Shown: positions 8,406 through 17,783 of the stretch, in pieces
Numbering within the stretch: position 1 is the stretch's first letter
Layout of the letters: every line of letters starts with the position of its first letter
DNA from: JAXMCI01 sp046349435
Lineage (GTDB): Bacteria > Pseudomonadota > Alphaproteobacteria > Dongiales > Dongiaceae
Length of the DNA stretch: 64,000 nt
Reading direction: 5' to 3'
Assembly: GCA_046349435.1 (NCBI GenBank)
Contig: JAXMCI010000027.1
Coordinates: 32,851-96,850 of the forward strand
Translations under genes and position numbers: made by a program
The notes under the pieces: generated by a model
What the model was told of the DNA's origin: nothing
The model's input: the letters and a program-made list of their open reading frames with translations, nothing else
Databases searched by the model: none

Positions 8406-9320
8406 ATGGATCCGCTGCGGGATCCGGATGCGGTGCGGCTGGCGGCGGGCCCGCTCGCCGCCACCTTCCTGCCGGGCTTCGGCATGCTCGGCGCCTCGCT
8501 GACCTGGCGCGGCGTCGAGCTGCTGCGGCGCGTCGACGACCTCGCCGCCGCCGCGGCATCCGGCAGCACCGCAGGCATCCCGCTGCTGCACCCCTGGGCC
8601 AACCGTCTGGCCGGCCTCGGCGATGCCGCGGCCGGCCACCGGGTCACGCGCGACCCGGCCTCGCCGCTGCTGCATCTCGACGGCAGCGGCCTGCCGATCC
8701 ACGGCGTGCCGTGGTCGCGGCTTGCCTGGAGCATCGGGACGCAGTCCGCCGACGCCGTCACCGCCGCGTTGCGCTGGGGGTCGCCGGAGCAGCTCGCCGT
8801 CTTCCCCTATCCGCATCGGCTGGCGCTGACGGCGCAGCTGTCGCCGCGCGCACTGACCGTCGAGGTCTGCCTCACTGCCGACCGGACCGGGCCGGTGCCG
8901 GTCAGCTTCGGCTTCCACCCCTATCTCGGGCTGCCCGGCCTGCCGCGCGAGCAGTGGCGACTGGAGCTGCCCAGGATGCGCCGGCTGGTGGCGGACGGGC
9001 AGGGGATCCCGACCGGCGACGAGCAAGACTATCGGGGCTTTGCCGGGGCGTTGGACGACATCACGTTCGACGACGGCTTCGCGCTGCCCGGCGGCGCCCC
9101 GCAGCTCGCCATCGCCGGCGGCGGGCTGCGGATCGCCGTCGAGCCGCTCGCCGGCTACGGCTTCGCCCAGGTCTTCGCCCCGCCCGGCAAGGCGCTGATC
9201 GCGCTCGAGCCGATGACCGCGCCGACCAACGCGCTCGCGAGCGGCCGCGGGCTGCAGCTCGTGCCGCCCGGCGGCACCTACCGGGCCGCCTTCCGCATCG
9301 CCATCGCCGAGGCGCCATGA
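8406..9320 (+). CDS. Aldose 1-epimerase family protein
   Basis: A 304-residue mutarotase-like protein that would interconvert anomers of a free or phosphorylated sugar. It has LLHPWANRLAG (sugar-binding Arg), LPIHGVPW (first histidine), SFGFHPYLGLPG (catalytic histidine) and IALEPMTAPTNAL (the glutamate base region), in the order typical of the galactose-mutarotase fold. It starts 7 bases after the 6-phosphogluconate dehydrogenase and overlaps the next gene by ATGA, so it belongs to the same transcript. No signal peptide, so cytoplasmic. Confidence 0.92.
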   Translation: MDPLRDPDAVRLAAGPLAATFLPGFGMLGASLTWRGVELLRRVDDLAAAAASGSTAGIPLLHPWANRLAGLGDAAAGHRVTRDPASPLLHLDGSGLPIHGVPWSRLAWSIGTQSADAVTAALRWGSPEQLAVFPYPHRLALTAQLSPRALTVEVCLTADRTGPVPVSFGFHPYLGLPGLPREQWRLELPRMRRLVADGQGIPTGDEQDYRGFAGALDDITFDDGFALPGGAPQLAIAGGGLRIAVEPLAGYGFAQVFAPPGKALIALEPMTAPTNALASGRGLQLVPPGGTYRAAFRIAIAEAP

Positions 9321-10129
9321 GCGATGCCGGCGAGCCCGGCTGGCTGCTGGCGCACGAGCCGGCGCTGCGGCTCGGTGGCTTCCTCGGCGTGCTGGCGTTG
9401 ATGGCGGCCTGGGAGGCGCTGGCGCCGCGCCGGCCGCGCAGCCAGAGCCGGCTGAGGCGCTGGCCGGGCAATCTCGGCGTGGTGGCGATCGGCACCCTGC
9501 TGCTGCGGCTGGCCGTGCCGCTGGGCGCCGTCGGCATGGCGGCCGTCGCCGCGCGGCACGGCTGGGGGCTGCTCAGCGCGCTGGCGCTGCCGGGCTGGGC
9601 CGCGCTGCTGCTCACCGTCGTGCTGCTCGACCTCGCCATCTACCTGCAGCACCGCGTCTTCCATGCCGCGCCGCTGCTCTGGCGCCTGCACCGCATGCAT
9701 CATGCCGACCTCGACCTCGACGTCACCAGCGGGGTGCGGTTCCACCCGGTCGAGCTCCTGCTCTCGATGCTGATCAAGCTGGCCCTCGTCGCGGCGCTCG
9801 GCGCCCCGGCCGCCGGGGTGCTGCTGTTCGAGGTCATCCTCAACGCCAGCTCGATGTTCAACCACGCCAACCTCCGGCTGCCGGCGCCGCTCGACGCGGC
9901 CCTGCGCACGCTGCTGGTGACCCCCGACATGCACCGGGTCCACCACTCCGTGCTGCGGGCCGAGACCGACAGCAATTTCGGCTTCTGCCTCAGCGGGTGG
10001 GACCGGCTGCTCGGCACCTACCGGGCGGCGCCGGAGGCCGGCCAGCTCGGCATGACCATCGGCCTGCCGCAGTTCCGCGAGCCCGCCGAGCTCAGGCTCG
10101 ACCGCATGCTGCTGCAGCCGCTCGCCTGA
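9317..10129 (+). CDS. Sterol desaturase / fatty acid hydroxylase family membrane protein
   Basis: A 270-residue membrane protein with four or more hydrophobic segments and the histidine clusters of di-iron membrane hydroxylases: QHRVFH, LHRMHH, and MHRVHHS, plus SSMFNHAN between them. Members introduce hydroxyls or double bonds into lipids or carotenoids using oxygen. The ATG overlaps the epimerase stop. The pairing with sugar enzymes gives no direct clue to the substrate; a membrane lipid, a hopanoid or the carotenoid made at the far end of this window are all possible. Confidence 0.9.
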   Translation: MSDAGEPGWLLAHEPALRLGGFLGVLALMAAWEALAPRRPRSQSRLRRWPGNLGVVAIGTLLLRLAVPLGAVGMAAVAARHGWGLLSALALPGWAALLLTVVLLDLAIYLQHRVFHAAPLLWRLHRMHHADLDLDVTSGVRFHPVELLLSMLIKLALVAALGAPAAGVLLFEVILNASSMFNHANLRLPAPLDAALRTLLVTPDMHRVHHSVLRAETDSNFGFCLSGWDRLLGTYRAAPEAGQLGMTIGLPQFREPAELRLDRMLLQPLA

Positions 10130-10244
10130 GCCCGGAGCGGGCGGGCAAGAGGGCCCTTGCGGCCGGCGGAGCGATCGACCCATCATGGCGCCCGCCGCGG
10201 CGGCCGAGGGCCCGCGGGGCAGGCGAGGGAGGACAGAGGCAGCG

Positions 10245-12269
10245 ATGCGGCACATGCTGGGGATCGACGTCGGGGGAACCTTCACCGACTTCGTCGCCTA
10301 CGACCGCGAGACCAGCGCGATCCGGGTCTGGAAGGAGCTCTCGGTGCCGGCCGATCCGGTGGCCGGGATCCTCGGCGGGCTGGAGCGCCATCGCGGCCGC
10401 GACGACATCGCCAACATCCGCCTCGGCACCACCATCGCCACCAACGCGGTGCTGGAGCGCAAGGGCGCGGTGGTCGCCTATGTCACGACGCGCGGCTTCC
10501 GCGACGTGCCGTTCATCCAGCGCGGCAACCGCAAGTACCACTACGACATGAGCTGGGTGAAGCCCAAGCCGCTGGTCGAGCGCTGGCACTGCTTCGAGGT
10601 CGGCGAGCGGATCGACGCCCATGGCCGGGTGCTGCAGCCGCTCGACGAGGCGGAGGTGGCGGAAGTCGCCCGCCGCATCGCCGCGGCGCCCGAGATCGAG
10701 GCGGTCGCCGTCTGCCTGCTCTTCTCCTACCTCAACCCGGCGCACGAGCTGCGCGCCCGGGAGATCCTCGCCGCGGCGCTGCCCGACCGGCCGATCTCGA
10801 TCTCCTACGAGGTGCTGCCGAAGTGGAAGGAGTACGAGCGCGCCTCGACCACCATCGCCGACGCCTACCTGAAGCCGGTCGTCATGCGGCGGCTCTCGGC
10901 GATGCGCCAGCGGCTCGACGAAGGCGGCATCGCGGCGCCGACCGTGATCATCAAGTCGAACGGCGGCGAGATGACGCTCGCCGCCGCCGCCGAGTCGCCG
11001 GTCAACATGATGGTCTCCGGCCCGACCGGCGGGGTGGTGGCGAGCCGCCATGTCGCGGCGCTGGCCGGCATCGACCACCTCGTGACGCTCGACATGGGCG
11101 GCACCTCGACCGACGTCTCGACCGTGCTCGGCGGCAAGGAGAGCTTCACCACCGCCTTCGAGATCGAGTGGGGGGTGCCGATCCAGATTCCGATGATCGA
11201 CATCCGCACCATCGGCGCCGGCGGCGGCTCGATCGCCTGGATCGACAAGGGCGGCATGCTGCGGGTCGGCCCGCACAGCGCCGGGGCGGCGCCGGGCCCG
11301 GCCTGCTACGGCCGCGGCGGCGAGAACGCCACCGTGACCGACGCCAACGTCGTGCTCGGCCGCATCGACCCGGAGAACTTCCTCGGCGGCCGCATGCGGC
11401 TCGACGGGGCGGCGGCGGAGCGGGCGATCGCCAGGGTCGCCGCGCAGCTCGGGCAGGGCGTCGAGGCCACCGCCATGGCGATCGTGCGGATCGCCAACAA
11501 CAACATGATCGGCGCGCTGCGCTCGGTGCTGATCGAGCGCGGCCTCGACCCGCGCGACTTCACGCTCTGCGCCTTCGGCGGCGCCGGCCCGCCCCATGCC
11601 AGCGAGCTGATCGCCGAGATGGGCATCCCGCGCGCCATCATCCCCAACCATCCCGGCCAGTTCTCGGCCTATGGCTTCGTCATGACCGACGCCCGGGTCG
11701 ACCGCCAGCGCACCACCCAGCTGACCAGCCGCAGCTTCGATCCGGAGAAGGGCGCCCGGGTGATGGAGACGCTGGTCGCCGAGGCGGTGGCCGAGCTCGG
11801 CGAGCAGGGTTATCGCGAGGGCATCGAGGTCTATCGCGCGCTGGAGATGCGCTATCTCGGGCAGAACTACGAGCTCGAGCTGCCGATCGGCGCGGATGCG
11901 CTCGGCGCCGACCGGGTGGCGCAGCTCTGGCGGGCCTTCCACGACGCGCACGAGGCCCGCTTCGGCTTCAAGACGCCCGGCGAGATCATCGAGATCGTCA
12001 CCTATTCGGTGACCGCGATCTCGCGCACCGCCAAGCCCGACCTGCCGCGGCTGGCCGCCGCCGACGGTCCGGCGGTGCCGACCGGCCGCCGTCGGGTGGG
12101 CTATCCCGCCGGCAGCTTCGAGGTGCCGGTCTACGACCGCGCCGCGCTGCGCGACGGCCACGTGATCGACGGGCCGGCGGTGGTCGAGGAGGCGGCCTCG
12201 GTCACCATCGTCAACCCCGGCCAGCGCCTCGCCGTCGACGCCTACGGCCACCTCTTCATCCAGGCCTGA
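10245..12269 (+). CDS. hyuA: Hydantoinase/oxoprolinase subunit A
   Basis: A 674-residue ATP-dependent amidohydrolase subunit of the N-methylhydantoinase/5-oxoprolinase/acetone-carboxylase family. It opens MLGIDVGGTFTDFV, the phosphate-1 loop of the actin-like ATPase fold. Next come the amino-terminal Hydant_A_N segment (RLGTTIATNAVLERKGA) and the central domain with MVSGPTGGVVAS, TLDMGGTSTDVS, and CAFGGAGPPHA. The partner hyuB follows 11 bases later; together they would use ATP to activate a ring amide or a carbonyl. The ATG at 10245 follows GGGAGG. The actual substrate (hydantoin, oxoproline, ketone) cannot be told. Confidence 0.95.
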   Translation: MRHMLGIDVGGTFTDFVAYDRETSAIRVWKELSVPADPVAGILGGLERHRGRDDIANIRLGTTIATNAVLERKGAVVAYVTTRGFRDVPFIQRGNRKYHYDMSWVKPKPLVERWHCFEVGERIDAHGRVLQPLDEAEVAEVARRIAAAPEIEAVAVCLLFSYLNPAHELRAREILAAALPDRPISISYEVLPKWKEYERASTTIADAYLKPVVMRRLSAMRQRLDEGGIAAPTVIIKSNGGEMTLAAAAESPVNMMVSGPTGGVVASRHVAALAGIDHLVTLDMGGTSTDVSTVLGGKESFTTAFEIEWGVPIQIPMIDIRTIGAGGGSIAWIDKGGMLRVGPHSAGAAPGPACYGRGGENATVTDANVVLGRIDPENFLGGRMRLDGAAAERAIARVAAQLGQGVEATAMAIVRIANNNMIGALRSVLIERGLDPRDFTLCAFGGAGPPHASELIAEMGIPRAIIPNHPGQFSAYGFVMTDARVDRQRTTQLTSRSFDPEKGARVMETLVAEAVAELGEQGYREGIEVYRALEMRYLGQNYELELPIGADALGADRVAQLWRAFHDAHEARFGFKTPGEIIEIVTYSVTAISRTAKPDLPRLAAADGPAVPTGRRRVGYPAGSFEVPVYDRAALRDGHVIDGPAVVEEAASVTIVNPGQRLAVDAYGHLFIQA

Positions 12270-12280
12270 GGACCGGACCC

Positions 12281-14233
12281 ATGCGCTTCTCGGAAAACGG
12301 CTTCTACGTCGAGCGGTACGTCAAGTGCCGCAATTGCGGCCTGCTCGTCTATGGCGAGGGGGTGCCCGGCACGCTGGCCGGCAAGCCGGCCCTGTTCTGC
12401 TCGGACTGGTGCCTGGAATGGGCCGACATGAAGGCGGCGGGAATCCCGACCCGGCGGCTGCCGATCGTCCATCCCAAGCTGCCGGTGGAGGAGGCGGCGG
12501 GCCGCCGCGCGGTGCCGCGCGGCACCGCCGACATGGTGATGATGAACATCCTCGACTCCACCATGGTGTCGATCTGCCGCGAGATGGGCATCCTGCTGAT
12601 GAAGACGTCCTACTCGACGATCTTCAACGAGGGGCTCGACTTCACCTGCGCGCTGGCCGACGCCAAGGGCGACATGATCGCCTGCGCGGAGTTCTGCCCG
12701 ACGATGATCGGCGGCATGCCGCTGCTGATCAAGACCTGCGCCCAGGAGATCCCCTTCGACACGCTGGTCGAGGGCGACGTCATCGTCCACAACGATCCCT
12801 ATCGCGGCGGGCTGCACGTCCCCGAGCACACCTTCTTCAAGCCGTTCTTCGTCGATGGCGAGCTGCTCGGATTCGCCGTCTGCATCGGCCACATCGCCGA
12901 GATCGGCGGCAGCGTGCCGGGCGCCTTCTGCGGCGAGGCGACCGAGATCTTCCACGAGGGGCTGCGCGTGCCGCCGGTGAAGATCCAGAAGGCCGGCAAG
13001 GACGTCGAGGAGGTGTGGAAGCTGCTGCTCGCCAACGTGCGCACGCCGCGGCAGAACTACGGCGACCTCAGGGCGATGATCGGCGCCGTCAATCTCGGCG
13101 TCGACCGCATCGGCCAGATCGTCCGCAAGTACGGCAAGGCGACCTTCCAGCAGAACTGCGAGGATCTGATGGACTACGCCGAGCGCAGGATGCGCGCCGA
13201 GATCGCCGACTTCCCCGACGGAACCTATTCCTTCGAGGACGTCATCGAGAACGACGGCATCGAGGACAAGCGCTTCACCGTCGCCATCGACATCCATGTC
13301 CAGGGCGACGAGATCGTCGCCGACTACGGCCGCAGCTCGCCGCAGGCCCGGGGCCCGATCAACGCCACGCTGGGGGTCGCCACCGGCGCCGTCTACAACG
13401 GCCTGCTGCACGTCACCGACCCGACCATCCCGAAGAACTCCGGCTGCTTCCGCCCGATCCGGGTGGTCTCGCCGCCGGGGCTGGTGACCAACGTCGACTA
13501 TCCCGCGCCCCTGGTCGCCGGCAACACCGAGACCCATCCGCGGCTCGCCTGCATCGTGATCGGCGCCATGGCCGCCTGCGTGCCGGAGCGGGCGATGGCG
13601 TCGGAGAGCTGCACCGGCACCAACTTCGTCTTCGGCGGCCACCATCCCGAGCATGACGAGTACTTCGCCTGCTACGACATCATGTCGGGCGGCTGGGGCG
13701 GGCGGCACGGCAACGACGGCAACAACTGCGTCATCGCCATCAACGGCAACTGCCGCTTCAACCCGACCGAGGTGTTCGAGACCCGCTTCCCGCTGCGCGT
13801 CGAGAATTGCGAGCTGATTGCCGATTCCGGCGGCGCCGGGCAGTGGCGCGGCGGGCTCGGCTATCGCCGCACCCTGCTGGTCACCGAGGTGCCGATCACC
13901 GGCAGCCAGTGCAGCGACCGCCACGTCGTCAAGCCCTGGGCGCTGTTCGGCGGCGAGCCCGGCGGCAATGGCGGCACCTTCATCCGCAAGGCCGGGATGG
14001 AGCGCTGGACCACGGTGAAGGAGCTCTACGGCAAGGTCTCGACCAGCAAGTACTCCAATGTCGAGTTCCGGCCTGGCGACCGCGTCCTGCTCATCACGCC
14101 CGGCGGCGGCGGCTACGGCGACCCGGCCGAGCGCGACCGCGCGGCGATCGAGGAGGATGTGCGCGCCGGGTTCGTCACGCCGGAGGCCGCCGCGCGCCTC
14201 TACGGCCGCGGCCGGCGCGAGGCGGCGGAGTAG
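12281..14233 (+). CDS. hyuB: Hydantoinase/oxoprolinase subunit B with N-terminal Cys4 motif
   Basis: A 650-residue partner of HyuA. The catalytic part starts near residue 80 (TADMVMMNILDSTMVSICREMGILLMKTSYSTIF... in outline) and carries family stretches such as HNDPYRGGLHVPEH, GHIAEIGG and SGGWGGRHGNDGNNC. The unusual part is the first 75 residues. Cysteines at 16, 19, 40 and 44 (C-x2-C-x20-C-x3-C) form a small zinc-ribbon-like module not present in most hyuB proteins. It may bind zinc or iron and mediate subunit contact. The start is fixed by ATG 12281 just after the hyuA stop. Confidence 0.94.
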   Translation: MRFSENGFYVERYVKCRNCGLLVYGEGVPGTLAGKPALFCSDWCLEWADMKAAGIPTRRLPIVHPKLPVEEAAGRRAVPRGTADMVMMNILDSTMVSICREMGILLMKTSYSTIFNEGLDFTCALADAKGDMIACAEFCPTMIGGMPLLIKTCAQEIPFDTLVEGDVIVHNDPYRGGLHVPEHTFFKPFFVDGELLGFAVCIGHIAEIGGSVPGAFCGEATEIFHEGLRVPPVKIQKAGKDVEEVWKLLLANVRTPRQNYGDLRAMIGAVNLGVDRIGQIVRKYGKATFQQNCEDLMDYAERRMRAEIADFPDGTYSFEDVIENDGIEDKRFTVAIDIHVQGDEIVADYGRSSPQARGPINATLGVATGAVYNGLLHVTDPTIPKNSGCFRPIRVVSPPGLVTNVDYPAPLVAGNTETHPRLACIVIGAMAACVPERAMASESCTGTNFVFGGHHPEHDEYFACYDIMSGGWGGRHGNDGNNCVIAINGNCRFNPTEVFETRFPLRVENCELIADSGGAGQWRGGLGYRRTLLVTEVPITGSQCSDRHVVKPWALFGGEPGGNGGTFIRKAGMERWTTVKELYGKVSTSKYSNVEFRPGDRVLLITPGGGGYGDPAERDRAAIEEDVRAGFVTPEAAARLYGRGRREAAE

Positions 14234-14251
14234 GGCCGCGGAGGCCGCGCC

Positions 14252-15037
14252 GTGATCCATCGCCTGCTGGTCGCCATGGCGGTCGCCCGCGAGGCGGGCG
14301 GCCTCGCGGCGCGGCTGCGCGCCGCGCCGGAGCGGCTCGGGGTCGAGCTGAAGGGGCCGCAGGATTTCGTCACCGCCGCCGACCGCGCGGTCGAGCGGCT
14401 GATCGCCGAGCGGCTCGGCGCCGCCTTTCCCGATGACGGCTTCCTCGGCGAGGAGGGGGTCGGCGGCGGCGGCGGCGCGGCGGATCGGCTCTGGGTGGTC
14501 GACCCGATCGACGGCACCGCCAACTTCGTGCGCGGCCGGGCCGAATGGTGCGTGTCGATCGGGCTGGTGGCCGATGGCCGGCCGGCGCTCGGCGTCATCT
14601 ATCACCCGGCGGCCGACCAGCTCTTCTCGGCCGGCCGCGGGCAGGGTGCCCGGCGCAACGGCGAGCCGATCCGGGTCAGTGGCGCCGTCTCGCTCGATGG
14701 CGCCACCGTCGGGCTCGACTACTCCTTCAGCGAGCCGCGCGAGGTCCATGCCGGGCACGTCGCCGCCGTGCTGGCGCGCGGCTGCGAGTATCGCCGCAAC
14801 GGCTCGGCGGCGCTGTCCCTGGCCCATGTCGCCGACGGCCGGCTCGACGGCTTCGTCGAGCTCAGGCTGAAGCCCTGGGACGTGGTCGCCGGCATCGTGC
14901 TGGTCGAGGAGGCCGGCGGCTGGGCCAGCGACTTCCTGGCCGGGGACGGGCTGCAGCGCGGCAACCCGATGATCGCGGCGGCGCCCGGCGTGCGCGACGC
15001 GCTGCTGGCGGCCACCGGCCTCGAGCACTGGGGCTGA
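14252..15037 (+). CDS. Inositol monophosphatase family protein
   Basis: A 261-residue Mg2+/Li+-type phosphatase. Motifs: FVTAADRAVERLI, the metal-binding GEEG around residue 67, RLWVVDPIDGTANFVRG (DPIDGT signature), and LKPWDVVAGIVLVEEAGG (C-terminal WD-x-A/V-AG signature). It would hydrolyse a phosphomonoester such as inositol phosphate, a nucleotide 3-phosphate or a sugar phosphate. The GTG at 14252 sits 9 bases after GGAGG and is the chosen start. It lies between the hydantoinase and ABC importer genes of the same operon, suggesting a phosphorylated intermediate or substrate. Confidence 0.92.
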   Translation: MIHRLLVAMAVAREAGGLAARLRAAPERLGVELKGPQDFVTAADRAVERLIAERLGAAFPDDGFLGEEGVGGGGGAADRLWVVDPIDGTANFVRGRAEWCVSIGLVADGRPALGVIYHPAADQLFSAGRGQGARRNGEPIRVSGAVSLDGATVGLDYSFSEPREVHAGHVAAVLARGCEYRRNGSAALSLAHVADGRLDGFVELRLKPWDVVAGIVLVEEAGGWASDFLAGDGLQRGNPMIAAAPGVRDALLAATGLEHWG

Positions 15038-15041
15038 GGCC

Positions 15042-16139
15042 ATGGCCCAGGTCGAGCTGCGCGGCATCAACAAGGCCTTCGCCGGACGCCCGGTGGTGCG
15101 CGATCTCGATCTCACCCTGGAGCGCGGCGAGCTCGTCTCGCTGCTCGGACCGTCGGGCTGCGGCAAGACCACGACGCTGCGCATGGTGGCGGGCTTCGAG
15201 ATGCCCGATTCCGGCGCGGTCAGCATCGACGGGACCGACCTGCTGCAGGTGCCGCCGCACCGCCGCGGCATGGGCGTGGTGTTCCAGCACTACGCCCTGT
15301 TCCCCCATCTGACGGCGGCGCGCAACGTCGCCTTCGGCATGCGCATCGCCGGCCGCAGCGCCGCCGAGATCCGCCGCCGGGTGCCCGAGCTGCTGGGCCT
15401 GGTCGGCCTCGCCGAGGCGGCCGGCAAGTACCCGCGCGAGCTGAGCGGCGGCCAGCAGCAGCGCGTCGCGCTGGCCCGCGCGCTCGCCATCGAGCCGCGC
15501 ATGCTGCTGCTCGACGAGCCGCTGAGCGCGCTCGACGCCGTCGTGCGGGTGGCGCTGCGCGACGAGATCCGCCGCATCCAGACCTCGCTCGGCATCACCA
15601 CCCTCTATGTCACCCACGACCAGGAGGAGGCGCTCGCCATCTCCGACCGCATCGTCGTCATGCGCGACGGCCGGATCGAGCAGGCCGGCACCGCCGAGCA
15701 GATCTATGCCGAGCCGGCCTCGCGCTTCGTCGCCGGCTTCATCGGCAAGATGAACCAGATCGCCGGACGCATCGAGGATCCGGCCCGGGGCGCGGTGGCC
15801 TGCGGTCCGCACCGCCTCGCAGTGCCCCCGGCCGCGCTCGCCAGCCTGGCTCCCGGGGCGCCGGTGATCGTCCTGGTCCGGCCCGAGGCGGTCGCCATCG
15901 GGCCGCCGGGCGCGGACCGCGGCGCGAGCGGCAACCGGCTCGCCGCGCAGGTCGACGGCGTCAGCTTCCTCGGCTCGGTCCGCCGCGTCAGCCTTGAGGC
16001 GTCCGGCCAGCACCTGACCGCCGACGTGGCCGCCGTCGGCGGCGCCGCGCTGAAGCGCGGCGATCAGGTCACGCTCGGCTTTCCCGCCGAGGCCTGCCGT
16101 GTCATCGTTGACGAAGGCGGCGTGGCCGGCGGGGGCTGA
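15042..16139 (+). CDS. ABC transporter ATP-binding protein (PotA/FbpC type)
   Basis: A 365-residue ATPase. Walker A is GPSGCGKTT (about residue 38), the Q-loop is VFQHYALFPHLTA, the signature LSGGQQQRVALARAL, Walker B MLLLDEPLSALD, and the switch histidine is in YVTHDQEEAL. From about residue 240 a TOBE regulatory domain follows (VRPEAVAIGPP). This layout is that of polyamine, ferric iron, thiamine and 2-aminoethylphosphonate importers. Two permeases and a binding protein downstream complete the system, with one hydrolase gene inserted between. Confidence 0.95.
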   Translation: MAQVELRGINKAFAGRPVVRDLDLTLERGELVSLLGPSGCGKTTTLRMVAGFEMPDSGAVSIDGTDLLQVPPHRRGMGVVFQHYALFPHLTAARNVAFGMRIAGRSAAEIRRRVPELLGLVGLAEAAGKYPRELSGGQQQRVALARALAIEPRMLLLDEPLSALDAVVRVALRDEIRRIQTSLGITTLYVTHDQEEALAISDRIVVMRDGRIEQAGTAEQIYAEPASRFVAGFIGKMNQIAGRIEDPARGAVACGPHRLAVPPAALASLAPGAPVIVLVRPEAVAIGPPGADRGASGNRLAAQVDGVSFLGSVRRVSLEASGQHLTADVAAVGGAALKRGDQVTLGFPAEACRVIVDEGGVAGGG

Positions 16140-16158
16140 GCCGCGTCGGGGGGGGCAC

Positions 16159-16905
16159 ATGCATCTCACGGTGCTGGGGGCGGGGACCGCCCTGCCGGTC
16201 AGGGGCCGCAGCCCGGCCGGCTACCTGCTGCGGGCCGCCGGCGAGACCATGCTGCTCGACCTCGGTCCCGGCACGCTGGCACGGATGGAAGCGGCCGGCG
16301 CCAGCTACCGCGACCTCCGGTGGGTGCTGGTCTCCCATCTCCATTCCGATCACGTGCTCGATCTCGTGACGCTGCTGCAGGCCAGCGGCGCCACCCCCGG
16401 CTGGCGCCGCGAGGCGCCGCTGGAGCTGATCGGCTGCCGCGGCCTGGGTGCCTTCGTGCAGCGCGTCATCGACCTCTTCGACACCGCGCCCGAGGGCTTT
16501 CCGGTGGTGGTGACCGAGATGGCCGGCGAGCGCCGCGACTTCGGCGACTGGTCGCTGGAGACGACGCTGACCGGGCACACGCCCGACGCCATCGCCTTCC
16601 GGGTCGAGGCGGAGGGCCGGTCCTTCGTCTATTCCGGCGATGCGGTGGAGAGCGACGCCCTCGCCCGGCTCGCCCGCGGCGCCGACCTCTTCGTCTGCGA
16701 ATGCTCGTTCCCGCGCGGCTGGCAGACCTGCGATCACTGCACCGCCGACGGTGCCGGGCGGATGGCGCAGCAGGCGGAGGCCCGCCGCCTGGCGCTCTCG
16801 CACCTCTATCCGCCGGCGATCGAGGCCGACGTCGCCGGGCAGGCCCGTGCCGCCTACGAGGGCGAGGTCATCGTCGCCGTCGACGGCACCGCGGTCGAGG
16901 TCTGA
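16159..16905 (+). CDS. Metallo-beta-lactamase-fold hydrolase (RNase Z-like)
   Basis: A 248-residue metal-dependent hydrolase. It starts MHLTVLGAGTALPVRGRSPAGYLL and has the zinc motif SHLHSDHVLDL (about residue 58), a second-ligand histidine in TLTGHTPDAIAF, the aspartate in YSGDAVES, and a final histidine in ALSHLYP. This is the RNase Z/arylsulfatase-like branch. CECSFPRGWQTCDHCTADGAG gives it an extra Cys/His-rich loop. Its place between ABC transporter genes suggests hydrolysis of the imported compound (ester, lactone or phosphodiester) rather than tRNA processing. Confidence 0.9.
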   Translation: MHLTVLGAGTALPVRGRSPAGYLLRAAGETMLLDLGPGTLARMEAAGASYRDLRWVLVSHLHSDHVLDLVTLLQASGATPGWRREAPLELIGCRGLGAFVQRVIDLFDTAPEGFPVVVTEMAGERRDFGDWSLETTLTGHTPDAIAFRVEAEGRSFVYSGDAVESDALARLARGADLFVCECSFPRGWQTCDHCTADGAGRMAQQAEARRLALSHLYPPAIEADVAGQARAAYEGEVIVAVDGTAVEV

Positions 16906-16919
16906 GGGAGGCGGGAGCG

Positions 16920-17783
16920 ATGCCTGCCGCGGCCCGGACCGCGCGGCGGCCGGCGCGGGCGCCGGCCTGGCTGGCGCTGGTGCCATTCTTCGCCTTCGCG
17001 CTCGCCTTCGAGGTGGCGCCGATCGCGGTGCTGGCGCGCTCCAGCCTGACCACGGCGTCGGGGCTCGGGCTCGACAATTTCCGCCGGGCGCTGACCCCGG
17101 TCATGCTGACCGCCTTCGCCAACAGCCTGCAGCTCTCCTTCATCACCGCCGGCCTCGGCGTCGCGCTCGGCACCGTCGTGGCTTACGCCATCATCACCAG
17201 CCGCAGCGCTCTCGTCCGGCACGGGCTCACCGCGCTCGCCGAGGTGACCGCCAATTTCGGCGGCGCGCCGCTGGCCTTCGCCTTCATCATCACGCTGGGC
17301 TCGACCGGGGTGGTGACGCTGCTGCTGCAGTCGATCGGCATCGCCCTCTACCCGGAATTCCGCGTCTACTCGGTGGCCGGGCTGGCGATCGCCTACGTCT
17401 ATTTCCAGACGCCGCTGCTGGTCCTGCTGATCATCCCGGCGCTGCTCGGGCTGCAGCGCCAGTGGCGGGAGGCCGCGACCAGCCTCGGCGCCACCGGCCG
17501 GCAGTACTGGCTGCAGGTCGCGCTGCCGATCCTCGCCCCCTCGCTGCTCGGCAGCTTCCTGCTGCTGTTCGCCAACGCCTTCGGCGCCTATGCCACCGCC
17601 TGGACGCTGACCGGGCCCGACGTCAACCTGGTGACCGTGCAGATCGCCGCCCTGGTGCGCGGCGAGGTGCAGCTCGATCCCGGCCTCGCCGACGCGCTGG
17701 CGCTGCTCTCGCTCGCCGTCATGGGGGCCTGCGTCGCCGGCTACCAGTGGCTGTCGCGGCTGGTGCGGCAGAGGTCGGCATGA
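16920..17783 (+). CDS. ABC transporter permease (first)
   Basis: A 287-residue inner-membrane permease with about six membrane spans. It has the conserved cytoplasmic EAA loop REAATSLGATGRQYWLQVALPILAPS (about residue 183), which docks on the ATPase. It belongs to the binding-protein-dependent permease family of iron, polyamine and thiamine importers. The ATG follows a GGGAG site, and its stop overlaps the next permease start by ATGA. Confidence 0.94.
   Translation: MPAAARTARRPARAPAWLALVPFFAFALAFEVAPIAVLARSSLTTASGLGLDNFRRALTPVMLTAFANSLQLSFITAGLGVALGTVVAYAIITSRSALVRHGLTALAEVTANFGGAPLAFAFIITLGSTGVVTLLLQSIGIALYPEFRVYSVAGLAIAYVYFQTPLLVLLIIPALLGLQRQWREAATSLGATGRQYWLQVALPILAPSLLGSFLLLFANAFGAYATAWTLTGPDVNLVTVQIAALVRGEVQLDPGLADALALLSLAVMGACVAGYQWLSRLVRQRSA

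Noticed and set aside
12242..15271. A reading frame of over 1000 codons opposite hyuB and the phosphatase gene.
   Set aside because: Composition is that of a complementary shadow: no recognisable motifs, low-complexity Ala/Gly/Asp/Arg text, and the + strand carries three families with intact motifs.
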